Source of the DNA: an uncultured Clostridia bacterium
GTDB taxonomy: Bacteria; Bacillota; Clostridia; Oscillospirales; Ruminococcaceae
DNA length: 6,138 bases
Direction of reading: 5' to 3'
NCBI GenBank assembly: GCA_937871145.1
Contig: CALMXN010000247.1
Span: forward strand, 1-6,138
This document shows positions 1 to 5,499 of this stretch, piece by piece; position 1 is the stretch's first letter, and each line of letters begins with the position of its first letter. The notes beneath the pieces are model-generated. The model did not search any database, was not told the DNA's origin, and worked only from the letters and a program-made list of their open reading frames with translations. The translations under genes were made by a program, and so were the position numbers.

Positions 1-29
1 TGGAGTTCAGACGTGTGCTCTTCCGATCT
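1..29 (+). other. Illumina TruSeq adapter remnant (not genomic)
   Basis: These bases match the 3' portion of the Illumina TruSeq index/read-2 adapter, ending in the diagnostic GCTCTTCCGATCT. The ligation junction falls after the final T, so genomic sequence begins at base 30. This is a library artefact left at the edge of an assembled contig. Its consequence is that the upstream region and the true 5' end of the first gene are missing, and any start codon placed inside this stretch is artificial. Confidence 0.97.
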
Positions 30-815
30 ATGGTGTTTAAATATACGTTTTTACAATGGACAATGTTTTTTTATATATATTGCTTAATCGGCTGGGCATT
101 GGAATCAACATTAGTATCATTATCAGAAAAAAAATTTGTAAACCGTGGCTTTTTAAGAATACCCTTCCTTCCGCTCTATGGCTTTGGTGCATTGACAATT
201 CTATTTGCAACTCTTCCTGTAAAATCCGATCCGGTTTTAGTATATATATGTGGAGCTTTGAGTTGTACACTTCTTGAGTATATAACTGGCGTAGTAATGG
301 AAAGCTTATTTAAGGTAAAATACTGGGATTACTCAGATTCAGAGTTTAATTTGAATGGTAAGATATGTGTAATGTCCTCATTATTCTGGGGATTCTTATC
401 ATTGCTTCTTACATATAAACTTCACGAATTAACAGAAAAGTTAGTTCTGAATTTTTCACATACAGCAACCTTAGCCATTGTAATATCAATATCAGTTATA
501 TTTGTTTCTGATGTGGTATACTCAGTCAAGACAGCATTTGATGTCAGGAAGGTTCTTGCTAAGCTTACTGAAATTAAGAATGAAATCGAAAAGCTTATTT
601 CCCAGAGTGTTGAAAAGTCTGAAAGAGCACAGGCAATCAAGGATAAAATCCAGAGTCTTACTGAAGAAAGACACAAGATGTTTTCAAAGCTTTCATTTTA
701 TCCCCGCCAGCTTTTGAAAGCCCATCCACACGCAACATCATCACGATTCAGTGAAGCTTTGAAGGATGTTAAGGAATCAATAGTCAACAGACGTAAAAAT
801 AAAACAGAAGAATAA
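30..815 (+). CDS. CmpB-family multi-pass membrane protein (putative ABC-transporter type IV, PF06541-like)
   Basis: This is an integral membrane protein of 261 residues if read from the ATG at 30. The N-terminal two thirds carries about five hydrophobic segments (roughly residues 8-28, 46-62, 68-90, 113-130 and 147-166). It also has the conserved landmarks of the CmpB/putative ABC-transporter type IV family: GWALES (21-26), FVNRGFL followed by PLYGFG (36-53), LEYITG (82-87) and a YWDYSD...NLNGKI...SLFWG block (98-121). Residues 172-222 are charged and heptad-like, probably a cytoplasmic coiled coil, and the basic tail ends in NRRKNKTEE. The family is common in Clostridia; its transport role is a database-style name and is not demonstrated. 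An in-frame ATG at 15 lies in adapter sequence and is rejected. The ATG at 30 is the first genomic codon and gives a plausible family length, but with no upstream sequence no ribosome binding site can be seen, so the gene could be 5' truncated. It converges on the next gene. Confidence 0.85.
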   Translation: MVFKYTFLQWTMFFYIYCLIGWALESTLVSLSEKKFVNRGFLRIPFLPLYGFGALTILFATLPVKSDPVLVYICGALSCTLLEYITGVVMESLFKVKYWDYSDSEFNLNGKICVMSSLFWGFLSLLLTYKLHELTEKLVLNFSHTATLAIVISISVIFVSDVVYSVKTAFDVRKVLAKLTEIKNEIEKLISQSVEKSERAQAIKDKIQSLTEERHKMFSKLSFYPRQLLKAHPHATSSRFSEALKDVKESIVNRRKNKTEE

Positions 816-848
816 AAATAGAGCCTTGAATTTTAAATTCAAGGCTCT
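814..848 (-). terminator. Intrinsic terminator of the unknown minus-strand gene, probably bidirectional
   Basis: A perfect inverted repeat of AGAGCCTTGAATTT (820-833) and its complement (835-848) is centred on base 834, giving a stem of about 13 bp with a minimal loop. Read on the minus strand, the hairpin is followed by CTATTTTTATT, a good U-tract (818-814), so it is a strong terminator for the gene ending at 855. Read on the plus strand the tail is only TAATTATTAA, so termination of the CmpB-family gene is probably weaker. The U-tract for the minus direction overlaps the TAA stop codon (813-815) of the plus-strand gene. Confidence 0.85.
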
Positions 849-854
849 TAATTA

Positions 855-1397
855 TTAATCAGCAAACTTCATTGTATTAATTATTGTATGGTATTCATGT
901 TTCATAATTTCAATCTGTTGGTATGAAAACTTATTCTTATTAATATCAATATATACTTCATAGCCAACCGATGAGTCTTCAAAATCAAATTCCATATAAT
1001 TTATCTCGATGTATTTTTCATTAGATTCACCAATCATTTTATACAAAAATATCTGATCTGACAACTTATAAACTTGTGTATTCAAATTATCGCCCATATG
1101 TTCAATTCTTGATTTGGCTTTTTCGTAAGTTCTTGAAGGATTATCCGGAGCGCCAAATGCAATTAAACCATCTGGAATAGGATCATCCCAATTTTCAAGA
1201 GGAGCTCCATTAGGCGAGAACGCAAATACAGTGGTCAAACCGCAACAAAAATCATCATGTGTATCCCAAAAAGTAGTTGGATTTAAAGTTTTAAATGATA
1301 TTACTTTATCAAAGTATGTATCAATCACTGTTGTATTTTCTGAAATTGGCGGAAATACGACTGGTGCCTGTTGCACTGGAGGTGTATTTTCGTGCAT
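855..1397 (-). CDS. Protein of unknown function, surviving open frame of an interrupted gene
   Basis: I do not recognise this protein. From the ATG at 1397 it is 180 residues, soluble, acidic and without membrane segments. Visible features are a Pro-rich N-terminus (PPVQQAPVVFPP, 6-17), a Cys pair in DDFCCG (48-53), a loop rich in Asn, Asp and Pro (63-87), and a strand-rich acidic C-terminal half (YIEINYMEFDFED, YEVYIDI) ending in a predicted helix. The composition fits a compact alpha/beta domain. The ATG at 1397 has only a weak GGA upstream. A much better start lies in the same frame at 1490, but a TAA at 1454-1452 separates the two (see the pseudogene entry). If the stop is real, this open frame would be expressed only through weak internal initiation; if it is a base error, the protein has 211 residues. 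It is followed closely by a strong terminator. Confidence 0.6.
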   Translation of the reverse strand: MHENTPPVQQAPVVFPPISENTTVIDTYFDKVISFKTLNPTTFWDTHDDFCCGLTTVFAFSPNGAPLENWDDPIPDGLIAFGAPDNPSRTYEKAKSRIEHMGDNLNTQVYKLSDQIFLYKMIGESNEKYIEINYMEFDFEDSSVGYEVYIDINKNKFSYQQIEIMKHEYHTIINTMKFAD

Positions 1398-1490
1398 TAA
1401 GTTTCCGACTGGTGTTGATTCAAAAGACTCGGATATTTTGTCGCCGATTACTTAACCTAAAGATTTTAATGCGCTTGAAAAGAGTCCCAT
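855..1490 (-). pseudogene. Full extent of the unknown gene, interrupted by an in-frame TAA at codon 13
   Basis: The best initiation site in this region is the ATG at 1490-1488, with AGGAGG (1504-1499) eight bases upstream and a near-consensus promoter before that. Translation from it gives MGLFSSALKSLG, then TAA (1454-1452), and then, in the same frame without further stops, VIGDKISESFESTPVGNL running into the 180-residue open frame. The two pieces together resemble an N-terminal amphipathic helix on either side of the stop. One substitution at base 1454 (a to t, g or c on the plus strand) would restore Lys, Gln or Glu and a 211-residue protein. A recent nonsense mutation or a consensus error is therefore the simplest explanation. 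A deliberate 12-codon leader peptide is possible but less likely, because the frame is kept beyond the stop. Confidence 0.65.
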
Positions 1491-1498
1491 ATTAAGTT

Positions 1499-1504
1499 CC
1501 TCCT
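1499..1504 (-). promoter_or_regulatory. Ribosome binding site AGGAGG deciding the 1490 start
   Basis: AGGAGG on the minus strand, with an eight-base spacer AACTTAAT before the ATG at 1490. This consensus site argues that the native start of the unknown gene is 1490 and not the internal ATG at 1397. Confidence 0.85.
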
Positions 1505-1524
1505 GATAATATATTGCATTTAAA

Positions 1525-1553
1525 ATTTTAGCATTTAATAACATTAAAGTCAA
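1525..1553 (-). promoter_or_regulatory. Sigma-A-type promoter of the unknown gene
   Basis: On the minus strand, TTGACT (1553-1548), a 17-base spacer, and TAAAAT (1530-1525) preceded by TGC, which also makes it an extended -10. Transcription would begin near 1518, leaving a leader of about 28 bases before the ATG at 1490. The -35 box sits directly against the T-tract of the htpG terminator. Confidence 0.85.
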
Positions 1554-1555
1554 CA

Positions 1556-1597
1556 AAAAATATCCTGTTTCGACAAAAATGGTAACAGGATATTTTT
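1556..1597 (-). terminator. htpG intrinsic terminator (bidirectional shape)
   Basis: The arms AAAAATATCCTGTT (1556-1569) and AACAGGATATTTTT (1584-1597) are perfect complements of 14 bp around a 14-base loop. On the minus strand the GC core AACAGGAT is followed by ATTTTTTG, a clear U-tract, 16 bases after the htpG stop codon. The flanking A- and T-tracts make it symmetrical, so it could also stop plus-strand transcription. Confidence 0.88.
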
Positions 1598-1612
1598 ATT
1601 CAGTTATATAAA

Positions 1613-3496
1613 TTAATCAACCATAAGCTCACATATCATATTTGAGAATTTTACAGGGTCTTCAACAGGTATTCCTTCAATCATAAGTGACTGAGTGTAC
1701 AGGAGCTCTGAATACATCTTCAGCTTTTCCTTGTCTTCAGTGTTAAGCTTCTGAAGTTTTGCAAATACAGGGTGGTTTGCATTTATTTCAAGTACCTTTT
1801 GCGCCTTAACTTTTTCATTGTTAGGCATTGCATTAAGTACCTTTTCCATTTCAATGGTGATGTCTCCGCCGTTTGCAAGGCATACAGGATGCGACTTCAG
1901 TCTTTGTGATAATCTTACTTCAACGACCTTATCACCAAGAGCCTCTTTCATTGCTGTGAAGAGGTCTTTGTTTTCCTCAGCCTGCTTTTTAGCTTCCTGC
2001 TTTTCTTCTTCTGTTTCAAGATCAAGGTCATCACTTGATGCTGATTTAAATTCCTTTTCCTTGTAATTCATAAGCATCTTTACAGCAAATTCGTCAACAT
2101 CATCTGTGAGGTATAATACTTCAAAGCCTTTTTCCTTGAGAGCTTCAATCTGTGGCAGTCTTTCAATCCTTGAAATACTGCTGCCTGTTACATAATAGAT
2201 GAACTTCTGGTCTTCCTTCATTCTTGAAACATACTCTTCAAGAGTTGACATCTTTTCAGCAAATGATGTATGGAACATCAGCAAGTCCTCAAGTACATCC
2301 TTGTTCTGTCCATAAGAGCTGTAAATGCCGAATTTGAGCTGTAATCCAAAGTTCTTGAAGAATTCTTCATACTTATCTCTGTCTTCCATAAGCATTTTAA
2401 CAAGGTTATTTTTAATAGTCTTTTCAAGGTTTTTGGCGATAACCTTTAGCTGTCTGTCGTGCTGTAAGAGCTCTCTTGAAATGTTAAGTGACAAATCCTC
2501 ACTGTCAACAAGACCTTTTACAAATGAGAAATAGTCAGGGAGCAGATCAGCACATTTATCCATGATAAGAACGCCGTTTGAATAAAGCTGAAGTCCTTTT
2601 TCGTATTCCTTTGAGTAATAGTTAAACGGAGCTTTTGAAGGAATAAACAGCAAAGCATTATAGCTTGCGATACCCTCAGCCTTAACGTGCATATATTTCA
2701 CAGGGTTCTCATAATCATGGAATTTTTCCATATAGAACTTATTATAATCTTCGTCTTTAAGTTCATTCTTGTTCTTTCTCCAGATAGGAACCATACTGTT
2801 CAAGGTTTTGATTTCAACAACAGTTTCATATTCTGTTTCGCTGCCCTCTTTAAGTTTTGAGGTTTCAACATCCATCTTTATAGGGAAGCGGATATAGTCA
2901 GAATATTTCTTGATAAGCTGTTGTAATCTGTACTGCTCAAGGTATTCGTCATACTTTTCATTTTCAGTGTTGTCCATAAGATACAGAATAATTTCAGTAC
3001 CGCTGGTTTCTTTTTCTGACTCAACTATTGTATAGCCGTCAACACCCTCAGCAGTCCAGGTATAAGCTTCATCACTACCGAAAGCTTTTGATGTTACAAC
3101 AACCTTTTTAGCTACCATGAATGATGAATAGAAGCCAACACCGAACTGTCCGATAATACTTACATCATCACCAAGTTCATTGTCATTTTTAAAAGCCAGT
3201 GAACCACTCTTTGCGATTGTTCCGAGATTGTTTTCAAGTTCTTCCTTAGTCATTCCTATACCGTTATCGGAAATTGTAAGTGTTCGATTTTCTTTATCAG
3301 CTTTTATAGTGATTGCAAAATCGTCTTTTGTCATTCCGATATCTGTATCCTGAAGTGAATGGAAATATAATTTGTCAATAGCGTCACTTGCGTTTGAAAT
3401 AAGCTCACGAAGGAAGATTTCCTTGTGCGTATAAATTGAGTGAATCATCATATCAAGTAAACGTTTTGACTCTGCTTTAAATTGTTTTTTTGCCAT
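1613..3496 (-). CDS. htpG: Molecular chaperone HtpG (bacterial Hsp90)
   Basis: Cytoplasmic ATP-dependent Hsp90 chaperone of 627 residues, full length for bacterial HtpG. The N-terminal GHKL ATPase domain shows LRELISNASDAIDKL (29-43; catalytic Glu31 and nucleotide-site Asn35), DNGIGM (77-82), the lid region with SGSLAF (97-102) and GQFGVGF (116-122). The middle domain has ALLFIPSKAPF (281-291) and NISRELLQ (338-345), whose Arg341 is the residue that contacts the ATP phosphate in Hsp90s. The C-terminal dimerisation part follows a charged stretch at about 488-510 and includes LSQRLKSHPVCL (529-540). As in other bacterial HtpGs there is no MEEVD tail. An in-frame GTG at 3505 overlaps the Shine-Dalgarno sequence; AAGGAG (3510-3505) lies eight bases before the ATG at 3496, which is therefore the start. 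It is monocistronic, with its own promoter, CIRCE operator and terminator. Confidence 0.98.
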   Translation of the reverse strand: MAKKQFKAESKRLLDMMIHSIYTHKEIFLRELISNASDAIDKLYFHSLQDTDIGMTKDDFAITIKADKENRTLTISDNGIGMTKEELENNLGTIAKSGSLAFKNDNELGDDVSIIGQFGVGFYSSFMVAKKVVVTSKAFGSDEAYTWTAEGVDGYTIVESEKETSGTEIILYLMDNTENEKYDEYLEQYRLQQLIKKYSDYIRFPIKMDVETSKLKEGSETEYETVVEIKTLNSMVPIWRKNKNELKDEDYNKFYMEKFHDYENPVKYMHVKAEGIASYNALLFIPSKAPFNYYSKEYEKGLQLYSNGVLIMDKCADLLPDYFSFVKGLVDSEDLSLNISRELLQHDRQLKVIAKNLEKTIKNNLVKMLMEDRDKYEEFFKNFGLQLKFGIYSSYGQNKDVLEDLLMFHTSFAEKMSTLEEYVSRMKEDQKFIYYVTGSSISRIERLPQIEALKEKGFEVLYLTDDVDEFAVKMLMNYKEKEFKSASSDDLDLETEEEKQEAKKQAEENKDLFTAMKEALGDKVVEVRLSQRLKSHPVCLANGGDITIEMEKVLNAMPNNEKVKAQKVLEINANHPVFAKLQKLNTEDKEKLKMYSELLYTQSLMIEGIPVEDPVKFSNMICELMVD

Positions 3497-3504
3497 AAAA
3501 AACA

Positions 3505-3510
3505 CTCCTT
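3505..3510 (-). promoter_or_regulatory. Ribosome binding site of htpG
   Basis: AAGGAG on the minus strand, with the spacer TGTTTTTT before the ATG at 3496. It shows that the GTG at 3505-3503, which overlaps this site, is not the start codon. Confidence 0.9.
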
Positions 3511-3522
3511 GTACTTATGCAT

Positions 3523-3549
3523 TTAGCACTCTATATATAAGAGTGCTAA
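3523..3549. promoter_or_regulatory. CIRCE operator (HrcA binding site)
   Basis: TTAGCACTC (3523-3531), nine spacer bases, GAGTGCTAA (3541-3549). Both arms match the established CIRCE consensus at every base. HrcA is the known repressor of CIRCE elements and classically controls groESL and the dnaK operon. Here the site covers the predicted transcription start of htpG and the 5' leader, the usual position for HrcA repression. The regulation of htpG by HrcA is inferred from this site; hrcA itself is not in the window. Confidence 0.97.
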
Positions 3550-3553
3550 ACAT

Positions 3554-3582
3554 AGTATAGTACAAAGAGCATTAAAAATCAA
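3554..3582 (-). promoter_or_regulatory. Sigma-A-type promoter of htpG
   Basis: On the minus strand, TTGATT (3582-3577), a 17-base spacer, and TATACT (3559-3554). Transcription is expected to begin near 3547, inside the upstream arm of the CIRCE element, so bound HrcA would block initiation. Confidence 0.82.
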
Positions 3583-3591
3583 GTCATTCAT

Positions 3592-3627
3592 AAAAAATAT
3601 TTTATTTATTTACTTTCAAGTAATAAA
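3592..3627 (-). terminator. Possible weak terminator after the YoaP-like gene
   Basis: Immediately after the stop codon, on the minus strand, TTTATTACTT (3627-3618) can pair with AAGTAAATAAA (3615-3605), with one bulged A. A run of six Ts follows about eight bases later (3597-3592). The stem is almost entirely A-T and the T-run is detached, so termination would be inefficient. Some read-through into the htpG promoter region is possible. Confidence 0.35.
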
Positions 3628-4377
3628 TTATAATTCAGCAATAATTTTCTCAAACTTTTTCTCTGATAAAATTTCATTCATCAGAAATTCACCGTTGTAA
3701 AAAAGTGAGTATGATGTGAATGGTGCTGGTGCATTCTTTGCCTGTTCACAGGAAGTTATGTGGACAGTTTTGAATGGTATGCCTTTTTCATCAGCAATAT
3801 TTTTTATAAGTGGAACATATTTTGCTGTGAATGGGCATTGGTCAGTATAATAAAGCACAAAGTTCTTGTCATCTATATGAGGCTTTTTAACCTGTGGCAT
3901 AAAGCAAGGTACATCAGCATTTTCTTCAAAAGTAAGATAATAAAGTTCATAGAAAGGTTCTGCCGTGTCAGCAAGCTTAAAGCCTTTGTATTTTAAATAT
4001 TTTGGGTCAGAAAGGAACGGCATCTTTTTCTTTGCTGAAAGAATAACAAGTCCTTTCTTGCCTTTTTCCTTGCTGTCGTTGATACATTCGTCAAGCAATA
4101 GTGTTGAATTGCCCTGACCTTTATATTGCCCGGAAACCCAAAGGCAGTCAATATACATATATCCGTCAGCCTTCACAGGAGACCACGCTTTCTCAGCGGG
4201 AATATATTCAATAAAGCATTTTCCCCGGACATTACCTTTTTTAAAAACAAGTCCGTCGTTAAATCTTTCTGAAAGCCAGTTTTTCTTTGAAGCTACCTGA
4301 CAGTCATTGTCGTTTGATATAGCACAGCATATATGCTCGGTTTCAAGGTTGTCTTTTGTTAAAGTGATTATGTCCAT
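3628..4377 (-). CDS. GNAT-type N-acetyltransferase with C-terminal YoaP-like domain
   Basis: A 249-residue, two-domain cytoplasmic protein resembling Bacillus YoaP in length and layout. Residues 1-150 form a GNAT fold: a strand with YIDCLWVS (75-82) leads into the acetyl-CoA pyrophosphate loop GQYKGQGN (83-90), followed by helix STLLLDECI. LSDPKYLKYKGFKLAD (122-137) is the usual GNAT motif-B region. Residues 165-249 match the YoaP domain (PF14268-like): a thioredoxin-type strand FVLYYTDQCPFT (173-184) with Cys181 in a CPFT motif, then VHITSCEQA (205-213) and a C-terminal FLMNEILSEKKFEKII block. The acetyl acceptor is unknown. The start at 4377 is supported by AAGGGAAG (4391-4384). It lies 13 bases downstream of the VanY-like gene and is probably co-transcribed with it. 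Family assignment is confident; function is inferred only to the level of acetyl transfer. Confidence 0.87.
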   Translation of the reverse strand: MDIITLTKDNLETEHICCAISNDNDCQVASKKNWLSERFNDGLVFKKGNVRGKCFIEYIPAEKAWSPVKADGYMYIDCLWVSGQYKGQGNSTLLLDECINDSKEKGKKGLVILSAKKKMPFLSDPKYLKYKGFKLADTAEPFYELYYLTFEENADVPCFMPQVKKPHIDDKNFVLYYTDQCPFTAKYVPLIKNIADEKGIPFKTVHITSCEQAKNAPAPFTSYSLFYNGEFLMNEILSEKKFEKIIAEL

Positions 4378-4390
4378 AAAATTCTTCCCT

Positions 4391-5362
4391 TTACTGCTTA
4401 TTTTGAGAGGCCAGAACAGTTACAATAAATCCATCTACGTTATTGCCTGAGATAACATAGCTGTCGCACTCTTTTGGCGCAGGAATTTTTGTCTTGTCTT
4501 TTGTTGCAGGAACATAATAAACCTCATATTCAACATCGTCAAAGTTCTTGATTTTGAGGTGTTCCTTTGCGAAGGTGTATTTTTTTATTAAATTAATATA
4601 TTCTTCAAAGCAAAGGTTGTTCTGTTTCATATAATATGCATGAGGCTGTCCGACATAGCGGTAATGCCAAGGCTGATTATCAATCTTTGTAAGTCCTTTT
4701 TTATCCTCAGAATATCTCTGGATAAAGCCATATTTATATGAATTTTCATTAAGCCATTTGCAGTTGTTCTTGAAAGCGTCATTGTATGAAAAGTCAAGTG
4801 CATAACCTGTGTGATGCTCGCTGTGACCAGGTAGCGCAACAAGCGTTGATACTGTTGAATTGTTATTTTTCAGGTCTTTGTTATACAGTGTCTGTTGATA
4901 TTCTTTAGTTCGTAAACCACTTGTAACAATTAGCTTAGTTACTTTTGTATTAACAGCAAAATCCGTCATCATATTATTAAAATCATTTATTATTAATGTG
5001 GAAAGATTAACACTTTTGTCTATTACTGAAAAGTTTTTTGAAGTCAGGCCTTGCCTGTAATCAACAAGATTAGTCAGATTATCAGTTGTTGGTATAGGTG
5101 CTGTGTAAGCGTGGTCGCTGTTTACAAGAATAAGATTCCCCTGATTTATAAGTGTTGAGTCAGTTTCAATATATTCATAATTGGCATTTGTTGTGTTATC
5201 TGATTTTGAAGAAGCAGAAGAAGATGTACTTGGTTTCTTGTCCGTATCCTTGCTGAAAATGTTACCGATAATCAGAGCAAAAACCCATATCAGAATTATT
5301 AGTAAGAATATACAAAGGAAAATTCTTTTCCAAAGAAATTTATTCTTTTTTTTCTTTCTCAT
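4391..5362 (-). CDS. VanY-type D-alanyl-D-alanine carboxypeptidase homologue (peptidase M15B), membrane anchored, catalytic Glu replaced
   Basis: A 323-residue envelope protein. A Lys-rich N-terminus (RKKKKNK) precedes one membrane helix (about 12-34), then a Ser/Thr/Asn-rich linker (44-62) and an extracytoplasmic M15B domain. The domain shows TSGLRTKEYQ (147-156), the zinc motif SEHHTGYALD (181-190; ligands His183 and Asp190), YGFIQRY (211-217) and QPWHYRYVG (230-238; third ligand His233). In active VanY/M15B enzymes, which trim the terminal D-Ala of peptidoglycan stem peptides, the last motif reads EPWHxRYVG and the Glu is the catalytic base; here it is Gln230 (codon CAG). The zinc site is intact but the enzyme may be inactive or altered. 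ATG 5362 is chosen because AGGGAGG lies six bases upstream; an ATG at 5404 lies upstream of the predicted -10. It is the first gene of a unit with the YoaP-like gene. A vancomycin-resistance role is not implied: no vanRS or ligase genes are nearby. Confidence 0.9.
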   Translation of the reverse strand: MRKKKKNKFLWKRIFLCIFLLIILIWVFALIIGNIFSKDTDKKPSTSSSASSKSDNTTNANYEYIETDSTLINQGNLILVNSDHAYTAPIPTTDNLTNLVDYRQGLTSKNFSVIDKSVNLSTLIINDFNNMMTDFAVNTKVTKLIVTSGLRTKEYQQTLYNKDLKNNNSTVSTLVALPGHSEHHTGYALDFSYNDAFKNNCKWLNENSYKYGFIQRYSEDKKGLTKIDNQPWHYRYVGQPHAYYMKQNNLCFEEYINLIKKYTFAKEHLKIKNFDDVEYEVYYVPATKDKTKIPAPKECDSYVISGNNVDGFIVTVLASQNKQ

Positions 5363-5368
5363 AGTTAT

Positions 5369-5375
5369 CCTCCCT
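5369..5375 (-). promoter_or_regulatory. Ribosome binding site of the VanY-like gene
   Basis: AGGGAGG on the minus strand with the six-base spacer ATAACT before the ATG at 5362. It fixes the start of the VanY-like gene and excludes the upstream in-frame ATG at 5404. Confidence 0.8.
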
Positions 5376-5392
5376 GAAAAATATATATAATA

Positions 5393-5401
5393 ATTGTACC
5401 A
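5393..5401 (-). promoter_or_regulatory. Extended -10 promoter of the VanY-like/YoaP-like unit
   Basis: On the minus strand TGG TACAAT, with the -10 hexamer at 5398-5393 and the TG extension just upstream. No good -35 hexamer is found 16-18 bases away (TTTCAT at 17 bases is poor), so this is probably an extended -10 promoter. Transcription would begin near 5386, about 24 bases before the start codon. Confidence 0.6.
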
Positions 5402-5456
5402 CATATCAAAAAATAATGAAATATGTAAAAGTAATGTATTTATAATATTGATTTTG

Positions 5457-5485
5457 TTGACAATTGCTTATGTTAAGGTTATTAT
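5457..5485 (+). promoter_or_regulatory. Sigma-A-type promoter of the aldo/keto reductase gene
   Basis: A consensus TTGACA (5457-5462), a 17-base spacer, and TATTAT (5480-5485). Transcription would begin near 5491, about 24 bases before the ATG at 5515. This is the strongest-looking promoter in the window by consensus match. Confidence 0.85.
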
Positions 5486-5499
5486 TGTTTCAGTAATAA
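5479..5499. repeat. Inverted repeat over the -10 box and transcription start, candidate operator
   Basis: TTATTATTG (5479-5487), TTT, CAGTAATAA (5491-5499): eight of nine positions are complementary and the ninth is a G-T pair. The repeat covers the -10 box and predicted +1 of the reductase promoter, a common place for a repressor. It is AT-rich, so a chance match is quite possible and no regulator is identified. Confidence 0.35.

Noticed and set aside
15..29. In-frame ATG at 15 as the start of the CmpB-family gene
   Set aside because: It lies inside the sequencing adapter, so the five extra residues are artificial.
1231..1495. Two overlapping plus-strand open frames opposite the unknown gene
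   Set aside because: Antisense to a gene with clear minus-strand promoter, ribosome binding site and terminator; no initiation signals of their own were seen.
1818..2534. Plus-strand open frames inside htpG
   Set aside because: They are Ser/Leu/Phe-rich antisense shadows of a strongly conserved coding region, without ribosome binding sites.
3497..3505. GTG at 3505 as the htpG start, adding three residues
   Set aside because: It overlaps the AAGGAG ribosome binding site; the ATG at 3496 has correct spacing and gives the usual MAKKQFKAES-type N-terminus.
4391..5362. A vancomycin-resistance cluster
   Set aside because: Only a VanY-family homologue is present, with an altered active site; no vanH, ligase, vanX or two-component genes are adjacent.
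5380..5389. Short AT dinucleotide run as a repeat or regulatory element
   Set aside because: A low-complexity stretch of ten bases in an AT-rich leader; no more than expected by composition.
5363..5404. ATG at 5404 as the start of the VanY-like gene, adding 14 residues
   Set aside because: It lies upstream of the predicted -10 box and has no clear ribosome binding site, whereas AGGGAGG precedes the ATG at 5362 and a Lys-rich signal-anchor start follows it.
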